A DNA stretch of 64,000 bases from Actinoplanes regularis. GTDB lineage: Bacteria; Actinomycetota; Actinomycetes; Mycobacteriales; Micromonosporaceae. The stretch lies in contig NZ_FZNR01000018.1 of assembly GCF_900188005.1 (NCBI RefSeq), forward strand, positions 118,646-182,645, given 5' to 3'. This document shows, one piece after another, positions 1 through 10,997 of this stretch. A model generated the notes under the pieces. It did no database searches. It was not told the DNA's origin and worked only from the letters and a program-made list of their open reading frames with translations. Position numbers and translations under genes: made by a program. The stretch's first letter is position 1. Each line of letters opens with the position of its first letter.

Positions 1-956
1 TAGACCTCGAACACCTCGGAGCCGTCCTCGGTGGGGCCGGCCTGCACCACGAGCCCTGGCCCGACGTACGTGTGGGTCCGCGGACCCGGCCAGCGCAGCG
101 GCCGTAGCGGCACCCGCCGCAACGGCTCGACCAGCCGCCGGACCTGGTCAGCGTCGGCGAACGCGAGACCGCCGTGGGGCCCGTCGAGCGCCGCGCGAGC
201 CAGCACGAACAGCAGGAGAAAGCCGTGCAGCGGCTCCCGCTCGGCGACCAGGCCGTCGCCGAGACCCTCGTAGTAGACCGCCGGGTTCACGCCCGCCGCC
301 TCGAACAACAACCGGAAGACCCCGTCGCTCTCCTGACCGAACGCCACGAGTCCGTCGGCCCGATCGCGATCGGTACGCGAACTCGGGTAGAGGAACACCG
401 AGCCACAGTGCTCCGGTGTCCGGTGGAACCGGCCCAGCGCCGGCGACACGATACTGATTTCACGGGGCGGTTCCGTGTCGGGGAACCAGCCGGCGGCGAA
501 CTGCTCCATCGCACCCAGCGGATCACCGGGGAGCAGGTCCAGCCAGCCCAGGCTGGGCGGCTCGGGTGCGGGCGACGTCGGTCGCACCCGGTCCAGCAGG
601 TCGTACGACAACGGCTTGTCGAACCACAGCGTGACTTCCCGCAGCCGTCCGCCCTGCCGCTCCAGCGAGCCCGGCCGGACCGGCCCGAGGCAGAGCAATC
701 CGTCCGGCAGGCGAGCGAAGGCCGCCCTCGCCGACGCGAACTCGACCCCCGCCGGGAAGGGCTCGCGCAGCACGAGATCGTCGGCCGACCGCACACCGGA
801 TCCATCCGGCCGGTACCCGGACGCGACGATGATCGCGAGCTCGCCCGGAGCCGAAACGTAGGTCACGTCCGCGCCGCCGTCCAGAACGGTGGCGCCGTCC
901 CCGAACAGCGAATCCACCTGCGTCAACGCAAAGAACTGGCCGACCTCGAACCGCAC
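1..956 (-). CDS. Hypothetical protein, 3' end outside window
   Basis: The minus strand stays open for 318 codons from a GTG at 956 to the left window edge. Codon use is the strong GC3 pattern of the neighbouring genes. The protein starts VRFEVGQFFALTQ. It looks soluble, rich in acidic and aromatic residues, with no signal peptide or membrane segment. I recognise no family. No convincing Shine-Dalgarno lies before the GTG and the frame stays open further upstream, so the start is uncertain. The plus-strand open frames here are arginine/proline-rich shadows. The gene lies downstream of the debranching enzyme gene, with a strong hairpin between them, so it probably has its own promoter. Confidence 0.7.
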   Translation of the reverse strand, partial: MRFEVGQFFALTQVDSLFGDGATVLDGGADVTYVSAPGELAIIVASGYRPDGSGVRSADDLVLREPFPAGVEFASARAAFARLPDGLLCLGPVRPGSLERQGGRLREVTLWFDKPLSYDLLDRVRPTSPAPEPPSLGWLDLLPGDPLGAMEQFAAGWFPDTEPPREISIVSPALGRFHRTPEHCGSVFLYPSSRTDRDRADGLVAFGQESDGVFRLLFEAAGVNPAVYYEGLGDGLVAEREPLHGFLLLFVLARAALDGPHGGLAFADADQVRRLVEPLRRVPLRPLRWPGPRTHTYVGPGLVVQAGPTEDGSEVFEV

Positions 957-1001
957 GGGAGCACCATAGCCAGGGACCGGGGTGGGGTGCGCTGCGGGAC
1001 C

Positions 1002-1041
1002 CGCCGGATCCATCGGACGCTGCCGTCCGATGGATCCGGCG
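1002..1041. terminator. Perfect 18-bp hairpin (terminator-like)
   Basis: Arms at 1002-1019 and 1024-1041 are perfect inverted repeats around the 4-base loop CTGC. The hairpin starts 8 bases beyond the stop codon of the debranching enzyme gene (1049), so it most likely terminates that transcript. There is no clear U-tract, as is common for actinobacterial terminators. Confidence 0.75.
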
Positions 1042-1048
1042 TTGCGGC

Positions 1049-3376
<2,328 letters not shown>

Positions 3377-3800
3377 TACGAAGACCTCCTCGTGGGGACG
3401 GGGTGGTACGAGGAAGCCGGCGAGTGGGCCCGCTCTGCCGACCGCGTGCGCTGCAAGTACTTGCAATGTTTCCGAGAAGCTACCATCCGCTGTCATAAAT
3501 GTTAACGGTCGTATCGGTCGCAACACGACCGATCTTGGGCCGGAAGACCACTCCACCCCGCTTCAACAGTCGGAATGTGCTACCAGGATCTGCAAGAAGT
3601 TGCCGGTGCGAACCGACGATGACGGCCGGTCCGCTGTCCGCGGCCGGCCGTCATCGTTGTATCGGGAGTCCGGACACCATCAGGAGAACCGGCTGCGGGT
3701 CTGGGCCGCGGCCGGGTTCCCGGGGTGGCCGGGCGTCGCGCGGGGCTTGGCCCGCGAGGGCCGGCCACGGGACTCCATGGTCGTACCCGCGAATGGGTCT
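3377..3800. other. Intergenic region with a 14-bp inverted repeat
   Basis: No gene is supported in this 424-base gap; the open frames are short or are antisense shadows. It must hold the promoter of the debranching enzyme gene, near the AT-richer stretch around 3480-3520. A separate inverted repeat has 14-bp perfect arms at 3616-3629 and 3644-3657, without a T-run. It may be a second terminator for the operon arriving from the right. Confidence 0.6.
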
Positions 3801-3836
3801 GTTGCCGGGCTGCCGGAGACCCGGTGGCCCGGCAAC
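3801..3836. terminator. Operon-end hairpin
   Basis: Perfect 10-bp arms lie at 3801-3810 and 3827-3836. The interior can add a further CCGG/CCGG pairing around an AGAC loop. The structure sits 5 bases after the stop codon of the last gene of the glycan operon (3841), so it is a likely terminator. Confidence 0.7.
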
Positions 3837-3840
3837 GACC

Positions 3841-4365
3841 TCAGCCGCAGGCGATCTTGTTCTTGTCGGGGTCGAGGTTCTGGCGGTCCTTGGCGGCGAC
3901 CGGGACGCCGGTGAAACCGTGCGCCTTCAGCCAGGCGCAACGGTCGGTCACCCCCTTCGGGAACGTCACCGGAACGCACTGGGCCTTGGTCCCGTAGTTC
4001 CGGTCACAACCGTCCACGTTCGGCGTGACCCTGACCGGTGCCTTCGGCGACTTGCCCGGCCGGATCCGGGCCCGGCCCGGCTGCCCCGCGAACGGCTGCA
4101 CGAACGGCGCCGGCGTTCCGTGGACCTTCGGGGGCTTCGCCGCCGCGGCGGTGGTCTTCTCCGGCGTGGCGGCCCGATCTTTGACTGACCGGTCCGCGGC
4201 CTGGTCGGCCCGGCTGGTCCCGGTGGCCCCGAGCGAGGCCTGAGCCGCCGCGGGCGTGCTCAGGAGACGCGGATCCGGCGTCCGCTGGTCGACCACCGTC
4301 CAGGTGGCGGCGGCGCAGAGCACAGCGGCGCCGAGACCGATCCAGGTGTAACGCATCCGGCTCAT
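3841..4365 (-). CDS. Small exported protein with excalibur-like C-terminus
   Basis: 174 residues. The start ATG 4365 overlaps the stop of the upstream oxidase gene as ATGA, implying translational coupling; a longer upstream frame exists but is only a shadow. The N-terminus (MSRMRYTWIGLG followed by an Ala-rich hydrophobic run) is a signal anchor. The middle (about 40-115) is Ala/Pro/Lys-rich and probably disordered. The C-terminal third has paired cysteines (GCDRNYGTKAQC) and ends in DPDKNKIACG, close to the calcium-binding DxDxDGxxCE motif of excalibur domains. A cell-wall location is inferred. As last gene of the operon it may help the oxidase or the glycan machinery; its precise role is unknown. 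Confidence 0.75.
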   Translation of the reverse strand: MSRMRYTWIGLGAAVLCAAATWTVVDQRTPDPRLLSTPAAAQASLGATGTSRADQAADRSVKDRAATPEKTTAAAAKPPKVHGTPAPFVQPFAGQPGRARIRPGKSPKAPVRVTPNVDGCDRNYGTKAQCVPVTFPKGVTDRCAWLKAHGFTGVPVAAKDRQNLDPDKNKIACG

Positions 4366-6455
4366 CCGACATGCACCCACTTCGCTACCGAAGGAACACC
4401 GTTGGTACCGACCACGAACAGCATGTACCAGCCGGGCGGGGCCAGGTTGGGGTTGCTGGTCAGGTTCAGGCCGATCGTGTTGCCGTTGACCGTCATCGGC
4501 AGGTCGACGAAGCGCTGGTTGGGGTCGCTGGAGTGGGTCACCGCGGCCGGGCGGATCAGCTCGGCCTTGAGGATCGGCGCGTCGACGTTGATCGTGTGCT
4601 GCGACCCGTACGCCCACTGGGTGTCCGAGATGCCGGTGATGTGCGGCCGGGCGCCCTTGAACAGGTACGGCGGCGAGTAGACCGACATCCGCATGTCGAA
4701 CGTGCCGTTGCCGGGGTTGTCACCGACCGCCATCACCCGCCCGTCGGGCAGCAGGAACGCCGACGAGTGGTAGGTACGCGGAACCGGGTCGGTGGCCAGG
4801 CCGGGAGTGAACGTGTTGGTGGCCGGGTCGTACATCGAGGCCTCGTAGACCGGGTCGGCACGGTTGTGCAGGCCACCACCGGTCTCGAAGACCTTGCCGT
4901 CGGGCAGCAGCACCGCGGAGACGTACATCTTGCCCTGCGCGGCCGTCTCGGGGACCCCGCCGGTGAGCGTCCCACCGGGCATCGGCGGGCCCGCGGTGTA
5001 GACCGGGTTCGCCGGCTTGAGGTCGATCAGGTCGGTGAGCCGGTGCGCGTCCGGGTTGCTCTCGATGTTGCCGCCGCCCATGGTCAGCACCTTCTGGTCC
5101 TGGGCCGGGGGCAGCAGAACACTCATCGACTGGTCGCGTTCGTCCTTCTTACGCAGGCCGTCGACCGGGGTGACAGTGTTGGCGCCGTAGTCGTAGATGC
5201 TGGCACCGGTGCCGGGCAGGCCGTTGCCGAAGACGTGGCTGCCGCTGTAGAAGAGCCGGCCGTCCTGCATCAGGATCATCGTCGGGTACAGGCCCCAGAA
5301 GCTCCAGGTCTGATGCGCCTCGTTGAGGCCGAGCCAGCGCTGCTCCGCATTGGAGAAGTACTGGGTGGCGACCATGCCGTTGGAGTCCTCGCCGAGTCCA
5401 CCCAGGGAGATCACGTCACCGTTGCCGAGCTCGGTGGCCGACGGGTACCAGGAGCCGGCGGTCATGTCGTTGACCCGCGAATAGGTGTTGGTGGCCGGGT
5501 CGAAGACGTACGAGTTCTTCAGGCCCTTGTAGCCATGGCTGCCGTCCGCGGCCGGGTAGTCCTTGTTGCCGCCCATCACCAGGACCCGTCCGTCACGCAG
5601 TTGCACGTGCCCGGAGCAGAACAGGTCCTCCGGCGTGGTCACATTGGTGAACGTGCCGTTGCCGGGATGGTAGATCGCCGACTTGAACGTCTTGGCGGCG
5701 AAGTCGTCGGGGTTGTTGCCGGAGCCGGCCACCAGCAGCACGTCGCCGTTGCGCAGCACGACCGCGTGGATGCTGCGGACCGGCGAGTTGAACGGCATCA
5801 CCGCCCAGGCACCCTGGGTGCAGGCGGCGCCGGCGCTGCAGGACTGCTCGGGGGCCGGCTCGGTGGCGTCGTTCATCTCGTAGTCGTCGGTCTGCAGGGT
5901 GCCGACCCCGTAGATGGTGACGCCCCAGACGACCTGGTCGGTGTTCGGCGGGACCTGCGGGGTGCGCACGGTGGACTGCGTCCAGGCTGTCGTGACCGGC
6001 AGGCTGGCCAGGTCGGTCCAGTAGACCCAGCCCTGGGCGACGTCGTGCCGGAACATCGTCATCACGGTGTTCGGCGTGCTGGTCTGGTACCAGACGGACA
6101 GGTCGTACTGGTGTCCCGGGGTGACGTTCGGCGCGCACGAGGTGTCCTCGATCATCATCGCCTTGCGGTCGCCGCTGCCGGCCGAGGAGATGGTCACGCT
6201 CATCGCCTTGGTGCCGCTGTGCGGAGTGTTGGTGACCGCGAACGCGTACCCGTTGGAGCCCCAGCCGGACTGGTTCCAGCAGACCGGGAAGCCGGTGCCG
6301 TCCAGGGCCTCCAGGCCGGGGTTGCCGACCAGGTTCGCGCTGGCGCCGGCCGGCACCTGCGGCAGACCGAGGAAGAGCACCAGGGTCAGGACGATGAACT
6401 GCGCGATGCGGAGCCGGTCACGCCGGCTGATCAGTGGACGGGGTTGTCTACTCAT
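4362..6455 (-). CDS. Secreted copper radical oxidase, GlxA/galactose-oxidase type
   Basis: 697 residues: signal peptide/anchor (about 15-40), an N-terminal carbohydrate-binding-like beta domain (41-195), a seven-bladed kelch propeller and a C-terminal galactose-oxidase early-set (DUF1929) domain. All copper/radical ligands can be placed by alignment to galactose oxidase: Cys280 in FCSGH and Tyr337 in SWYPS (the Cys-Tyr cofactor pair), Tyr562-His563 in TYHSS, and His641 in AVTHSSD. It should oxidise primary alcohols of sugars to aldehydes, with H2O2 as by-product. In Streptomyces the related GlxA works with the CslA synthase at hyphal tips. Here the gene is coupled by ATGA overlaps to two glycosyltransferase genes upstream and sits in the same operon as a CslA-like synthase. 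The true substrate is unknown. Confidence 0.88.
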   Translation of the reverse strand: MSRQPRPLISRRDRLRIAQFIVLTLVLFLGLPQVPAGASANLVGNPGLEALDGTGFPVCWNQSGWGSNGYAFAVTNTPHSGTKAMSVTISSAGSGDRKAMMIEDTSCAPNVTPGHQYDLSVWYQTSTPNTVMTMFRHDVAQGWVYWTDLASLPVTTAWTQSTVRTPQVPPNTDQVVWGVTIYGVGTLQTDDYEMNDATEPAPEQSCSAGAACTQGAWAVMPFNSPVRSIHAVVLRNGDVLLVAGSGNNPDDFAAKTFKSAIYHPGNGTFTNVTTPEDLFCSGHVQLRDGRVLVMGGNKDYPAADGSHGYKGLKNSYVFDPATNTYSRVNDMTAGSWYPSATELGNGDVISLGGLGEDSNGMVATQYFSNAEQRWLGLNEAHQTWSFWGLYPTMILMQDGRLFYSGSHVFGNGLPGTGASIYDYGANTVTPVDGLRKKDERDQSMSVLLPPAQDQKVLTMGGGNIESNPDAHRLTDLIDLKPANPVYTAGPPMPGGTLTGGVPETAAQGKMYVSAVLLPDGKVFETGGGLHNRADPVYEASMYDPATNTFTPGLATDPVPRTYHSSAFLLPDGRVMAVGDNPGNGTFDMRMSVYSPPYLFKGARPHITGISDTQWAYGSQHTINVDAPILKAELIRPAAVTHSSDPNQRFVDLPMTVNGNTIGLNLTSNPNLAPPGWYMLFVVGTNGVPSVAKWVHVG

Positions 6456-7702
6456 GAACGCCCCAGGTAGATGATTTTCTCGGCGATGAGGAAACGGACC
6501 AGGAACGATGCCACCAGCGTCAGCAGGTTGCCGGCGAGCACACCGAGGTGGGCACCGTCGACGAGCAGGGCGAGCAGCGGGATCCGTAGCAACAGGTCGG
6601 CGTTGCCGACCAGGAAGAACCGGCTGGCGCGCGCCAGGAAGCCGCGCTCCCGGCGGTTGCGATAGAGGATCTGGTCGGTCAGCGCGAAGTTCCAGACCAC
6701 GGCGAGCACATTGGCGAGCACCGCAGCGGGCGCGTAGTGCATGCCGGACATGCTGGTCAGTGCCCAGAGCAGGGCCTGGTTGGGCAGCAACCCGGAGATG
6801 CCGATCAGCCCGAAACCGATCATCCGGGAACGCCCGCTGCCCAGGCGCAGCCGCCCGAGATGCTTGAGGAAGCGGAGTCCCTCGGTGACCGTCGACTTCG
6901 ACTCGCCGGCGTGCCGGGGCTGGAACGTGTAGGGCACCTCGACGACGCGGCCGGGCCGGGTGCGGACGATCAGCTCGAGCAGGATCTTGTAGCCGAGCGG
7001 CCGCAGCTGCCCGGCGTCGAGCGAGCTCGCCCGGATCGCGAACAGACCGCTCATCGGGTCGCTGACCGACAGCAGGCTGGTCCGGAACAGCGTCTTGACC
7101 AGCAGCGTCGATCCGCGGGAGACCAGCTTGCGGTACCTGTCGGCGAGGCCGCCGGTGCTGCCACCGGGCGTGTAGCGGGAGCCGACCACCAGGTCGGCGC
7201 CGTCACGCATGCCGGCCGCGATCAGATCCGGGACGATCTCCGGCGGGTGTTGCAGGTCGGCGTCCATCACCACGACCCATTCGCCGCCGGCGATCCGCAT
7301 GCCCTCGACGACGGCGCCGCCGAGCCCGCCGACGCCGTTCTCGCGGTGGTGGACGGTGATCGCCATCGGGTAGTCACCGGCGACCCGCTCGATCACCTCG
7401 GGCGTGTCGTCGGTGCTGTCGTCCACGAAGACGATCTCGGTCTCGGAGTGCGGCAGCACGGCCGCGAGCCGTTCCAGCAGCGCGGCCACGTTGTCGCGCT
7501 CGTTGTAGGTAGGGACGATGATGCTCTGCCGCAGCGTGGTCGGCGTGGGCAGCACGCCGATCTGCCCGGGCAGCACCGCCCGCGTGCGGCCGGGCCTGCG
7601 TTGCTGCAGCGGGACGGTCTTCTCGCCGGGGGTGACGGTGGCCCGGATCGGTGAGTGCACGACCGCGCGAGCGGCGTAGCGGTCGTCAGCGGCCAGGGTC
7701 AT
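6452..7702 (-). CDS. GT2 polyprenyl-phosphate glycosyltransferase fused to GtrA-like membrane domain
   Basis: 416 residues. The start ATG 7702 overlaps the preceding stop (ATGA); the longer upstream frame is a shadow. After a 60-residue leader, the GT2 domain (about 60-290) shows SIIVPTYNERDN, IVFVDDSTDD, VVMDADLQHPPE and GSRYTPGGS, as in dolichyl/polyprenyl-phosphate mannosyl- or glucosyltransferases. A carboxy-terminal GtrA-like domain (about 300-416) has four hydrophobic helices, the arrangement of DPM1-GtrA fusions. It probably transfers a sugar from a nucleotide donor to a lipid phosphate and may help flip it. The neighbouring GT-C enzyme would be the natural user of that lipid-linked sugar. 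The sugar itself cannot be predicted. Confidence 0.85.
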   Translation of the reverse strand: MTLAADDRYAARAVVHSPIRATVTPGEKTVPLQQRRPGRTRAVLPGQIGVLPTPTTLRQSIIVPTYNERDNVAALLERLAAVLPHSETEIVFVDDSTDDTPEVIERVAGDYPMAITVHHRENGVGGLGGAVVEGMRIAGGEWVVVMDADLQHPPEIVPDLIAAGMRDGADLVVGSRYTPGGSTGGLADRYRKLVSRGSTLLVKTLFRTSLLSVSDPMSGLFAIRASSLDAGQLRPLGYKILLELIVRTRPGRVVEVPYTFQPRHAGESKSTVTEGLRFLKHLGRLRLGSGRSRMIGFGLIGISGLLPNQALLWALTSMSGMHYAPAAVLANVLAVVWNFALTDQILYRNRRERGFLARASRFFLVGNADLLLRIPLLALLVDGAHLGVLAGNLLTLVASFLVRFLIAEKIIYLGRS

Positions 7703-9333
7703 GAATTCTCCAGTTTGTTGATCCGGCGGACCTCGATGCGGCCCTCCTGTGGGCCGAACGCGGCCACCACAGCCGAGTTGGTCAGCAGGGTGTTCACGGT
7801 CGGCAGGGCAGCCGGGTCCTGCCGCAGTGCCGGGGTGGACACGATGTAGTCGACGTCGTGCCACCCGTGCGGCAGGGTGGCCTTGACCGCCGGGTCGAGG
7901 TCGAGCTTGTAGAACCAGATGACCTTCTCCTGCTGGTATCCGGCGTTGACGCAGTCGAGCCAGAGCACGTCGTCGACGACCACGGTGGTGTTCTGCCGGT
8001 CGCTGACGGCGGTGCGCAGGTAGTCGGCGGCGGCCGCGTAGCCGGCGTTGTCGTCGGCGGTCAGGGCCCGCTGATTGCCGGTCCACCAACGCGGGACGAC
8101 CAGGGTGGCGGCCAGCAGGGCGAGGAGCGTGAGGACGACCGGGCGCAGCCAGCGGGTCCGGATCGAACTCAGCACGCCGGCCTGGTCCAGGGCGGCGGCG
8201 ATGGCGATCGCGAAGAACGGCAGGATCTGCACGACGTACATGGCCGGCAGGTAGCCACCGGGGCGCAGGGCGACCAGGGTGAGGATCGCGCCGGCGACGG
8301 CGGGCGGGCGCAGCCGGCGGACCGGCAGGATCAGGACGGTCGCGACCAGCCCGGCGACCAGGATGATCGGGTCGTAGAAGAGCCAGGAGTGCAGCAGGTC
8401 GTTGGCGCCCGACCCGGTGGTGAAGATGCTGCCCGAGCCGGACCGGTTGGCCAGCTGGAACTGCCAGGCTCCGATCAGCGAGACGTGTCCGGGGCCGGGG
8501 AAGAGCTCGCCGCGCAGCAGGGCGTAGAGCGGGTAGAACACGCCGGTCAGGACGACTCCGCTGATGTAGCCGCCGATCGCCCACGGGCGGGTGGAGCTGC
8601 GGGCCGCGTTCTGCCACAGCGCGACCGCCACGGCCGGGGCGGTGACCAGCATGGTCTCCTTGCTGAGCACCGCGACCGCGGTGGCCACGCCGGCCGCGGT
8701 GACGTGCCAGAGGTGCCGTCGCGGGGACAGGACCAGGGCGAGCGCCCCGAGCATCCAGGCGACCGCGAAGCTGTCCAGGTAGATCTCGCGGTCCATGGTG
8801 ACCGCGAGCGGCGACAGGCCGAAGATCAGCAGCGCGGCGGCGGACGACCAGACGGCCATGCCCATCCGGCGGCAGATCGTGTAGATCAGCATCAGGCTGG
8901 CGCCGACGACCGGAAGCATGGCGATCCGGCCGACGGCGACCGCGGGGCCGTCGACGCCGAACAGGCCGGGGATCCAGGAGAGCGCGGCCAGCTGGATCCA
9001 GGCCAGGGGCGGGTGGTCGTACCAGTAGGTGTAGTGGGCCAGGCCCTTGCCGTTGGCCACCGCCCAGGCCTGCGCGAGGTAGGTGCCCTCGTCGTCGCTG
9101 GCTCCGGGGAAGCCGGTGATGTTGATCGCGAGGACCGTCACCACCAGTGCGGTCAGGGACAGGGCGAGGTAGGTCTCCGGGTTACCACGGCGCCGCCGTC
9201 GCTCGGCCGGCACCTCGGTTGCCGTGGGGACGATCCTTGGACTGTCGTCGACCGCCTCGAGCAGTGCGACGCTGCCCTTGCGGCGTTGCGTCACGGGCAC
9301 GCCGCCACCTCCGCTTCGCTCCGGCGTCGACAT
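7699..9333 (-). CDS. GT-C family membrane glycosyltransferase (ArnT/PMT-like)
   Basis: 544 residues from ATG 9333. A GTG at 9300 is an attractive alternative because it has a strong GGAGGT six bases before it. After a charged cytoplasmic leader come about ten hydrophobic helices. The first external loop carries the GT-C acidic motif (ASDDEGTYLAQAW), followed by YDHPPLAW as in PMT_2/ArnT proteins. The final 100 residues form a soluble extracytoplasmic domain. Such enzymes use polyprenyl-phosphate sugars on the outer face of the membrane, so the adjacent GT2-GtrA protein probably supplies the donor. The gene overlaps the next one by ATGA and belongs to the glycan operon. The acceptor is unknown: a glycan made by the CslA-like synthase, or a protein, are both possible. 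Confidence 0.83.
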   Translation of the reverse strand: MSTPERSGGGGVPVTQRRKGSVALLEAVDDSPRIVPTATEVPAERRRRRGNPETYLALSLTALVVTVLAINITGFPGASDDEGTYLAQAWAVANGKGLAHYTYWYDHPPLAWIQLAALSWIPGLFGVDGPAVAVGRIAMLPVVGASLMLIYTICRRMGMAVWSSAAALLIFGLSPLAVTMDREIYLDSFAVAWMLGALALVLSPRRHLWHVTAAGVATAVAVLSKETMLVTAPAVAVALWQNAARSSTRPWAIGGYISGVVLTGVFYPLYALLRGELFPGPGHVSLIGAWQFQLANRSGSGSIFTTGSGANDLLHSWLFYDPIILVAGLVATVLILPVRRLRPPAVAGAILTLVALRPGGYLPAMYVVQILPFFAIAIAAALDQAGVLSSIRTRWLRPVVLTLLALLAATLVVPRWWTGNQRALTADDNAGYAAAADYLRTAVSDRQNTTVVVDDVLWLDCVNAGYQQEKVIWFYKLDLDPAVKATLPHGWHDVDYIVSTPALRQDPAALPTVNTLLTNSAVVAAFGPQEGRIEVRRINKLENS

Positions 9334-9361
9334 GAGCCGACCGATTCGCTCGCAAGCTCGC

Positions 9362-10693
9362 TCATGCGGCGCTCGCCTCGGCGGAGGCCGGGCCGGCGGC
9401 GTGCAGGTGAGCGCCGACGTGCGCGGTCAGCTCCCAGTTGCGCCGCCCGGTGTACTCGCGCCACACCGCACGCAGCGCGGCGACGCTCAGGATCAGCGCG
9501 TACGGGAACGCCCCGAGCGTCAGCCAGGCGTAGTGCTTCAGGCGGATCTTCAGCCCGTACTGCATGCCGAAGTCGCGCAGCCCGACGGTCTGGAAGACGA
9601 TGTTGGCGAGCATCGGCACCACCGGCACGAAGGTGGCCAGGGCGATGCCGACCGGCAGGTCCGCCCAGAGCGCCATGCCCACGCCGACCGGGATGGCCAG
9701 GCCGGAGAAGGCCTGCAGGAACGGGCCGGTCAGGGTGTAGCGGGCGAGCAGCCGCTGCCGGAACGACGGCAGCCGCCGCCACTCCCCCTTGCGCAGCACC
9801 TGCAGGAAGCCCTGGTTCCACCGGGTGCGCTGCTTGAGCAGGCTGCCGATGGTGTCCGGGGTCTCCTCGCGGGTGACCAGCGACGCCTCGTACGCGACCA
9901 CGACCTTGGCGCCCCGGCTGGACAGCCGCACCCCGAGGTCGCAGTCCTCGGCGAGGCAGGTGCCGTCCCAGCCGTTGGCCCTGCGCAGCACGTCGGCGCG
10001 GACGAACACGGTGTTGCCGCCGAGCGGGATGAAGCCCTTGTCGGCGTGCAGGTGCAGGCGGCTGCGGAACCAGAAGAAGTACTCCAGGCAGTTGTGCAGG
10101 CTGAACCAGCTCGAATGGAAGTTGATCAGCTGGACGCCGCCCTGGACCACGTCGGCACCGGTGTCCCGGAACGCGTGGTCGACGTGTTCGAGCAGGTCCG
10201 GGTGGACCTGGTCCTCGGCGTCGAAGACCCCGACGACGTCGCCACGGACGTACCGCAGCGCGGTGTTCAGCGCGCGGGGCTTGTTCTTGACCTCGTTGTG
10301 GTCGGTGACCACCAGGATCCGTTCGGGTGCCGTCGCCGCGACCCGGTTGGCCACCTCGGCCGTCTCCGGATCGTCGTGCCCGATGATCAGGATGATCTCG
10401 TAGCCCTGGTGGGTGGAGCGCAGCAGGCGCTCCACCGTGTGCTCCAGCACGGCCTGTTCGTGCCGGGCCGGCACGAGCAGGGAGAACGTGACCCGGTGGT
10501 CGCCGTCCGGTTCGGCGAACCGGGTGGCGGCGAGCGTCTCCGGGGTGCGCCAGGCGTGCATCGTCCACCACAGCGTCACCGCAGCGAATGTGGAGAGCAC
10601 GAGAGAAATGGAAATCATGACGGCGGCAGCCAAGATCAGGGCCCTTTCGGCAAAGGAGAATCGCCACCAGGAATAAGGGTGCGGCGGAACCAT
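9362..10693 (-). CDS. CslA-like GT2 processive polysaccharide synthase
   Basis: 443 residues. The start ATG 10693 (MVPPHPYSWW) was chosen because GGAG lies a few bases upstream; the frame stays open further up. One or two N-terminal membrane helices (about 15-45) are followed by the GT2 domain: SLLVPARHE, KNKPRALNTAL, DAED (158-161), LAEDCDLG (catalytic Asp near 250) and QRTRWNQGF (288-292, the QxxRW motif of cellulose, hyaluronan and chitin synthases). About four C-terminal membrane helices form the extrusion channel. It is the first gene of the operon that ends with the copper radical oxidase, recalling the cslA-glxA pair of Streptomyces. A beta-linked exopolysaccharide is likely; its composition is unknown. 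Confidence 0.87.
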   Translation of the reverse strand: MVPPHPYSWWRFSFAERALILAAAVMISISLVLSTFAAVTLWWTMHAWRTPETLAATRFAEPDGDHRVTFSLLVPARHEQAVLEHTVERLLRSTHQGYEIILIIGHDDPETAEVANRVAATAPERILVVTDHNEVKNKPRALNTALRYVRGDVVGVFDAEDQVHPDLLEHVDHAFRDTGADVVQGGVQLINFHSSWFSLHNCLEYFFWFRSRLHLHADKGFIPLGGNTVFVRADVLRRANGWDGTCLAEDCDLGVRLSSRGAKVVVAYEASLVTREETPDTIGSLLKQRTRWNQGFLQVLRKGEWRRLPSFRQRLLARYTLTGPFLQAFSGLAIPVGVGMALWADLPVGIALATFVPVVPMLANIVFQTVGLRDFGMQYGLKIRLKHYAWLTLGAFPYALILSVAALRAVWREYTGRRNWELTAHVGAHLHAAGPASAEASAA

Positions 10694-10997
10694 ATCGCTC
10701 CAGGCGAGGTGCAATTCAAGTCGATCAGACTCTTTTCCCCTGATCCAGTGAGCGGGGTGGATACAGGCGGATATGCCCAATTCGCACCGCTTGCTGGGGT
10801 CATCCGGTCAGATCAGCGACACAATTTCCCCACGCCGAAACAAGCCGGTAACACAGAAAGGCACCCGCCCCTGGGTGTTCGGGCGGGTGCCTTTTCTCAT
10901 CGGCCGACGCAAGAAATTCTCACGCCTCTGGGAGTGGCCTGACAGAAAGAAGGTAAACTAGTTTGACTATTTCAGAAAATCCCGCCTACGGGGGACT
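10694..10997. other. Intergenic region upstream of the glycan operon
   Basis: The 304-base gap is relatively AT-rich around 10815-10860 and 10910-10980. It should contain the leftward promoter of the glycan operon and includes the bidirectional terminator at 10857-10894. No coding sequence is supported. Confidence 0.6.
10857..10894. terminator. Bidirectional rho-independent terminator
   Basis: Perfect 14-bp arms at 10857-10870 and 10881-10894 enclose a 10-base loop. A T-run follows on the plus strand and T-rich sequence on the minus strand. It probably ends the HD-domain gene transcript coming from the right and insulates the glycan operon promoter. Confidence 0.85.

Noticed and set aside
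9291..9365. ATG overlapping the CslA-like stop as start of the GT-C gene
   Set aside because: That frame terminates after 24 codons; the GT-C frame starts at ATG 9333 or GTG 9300.
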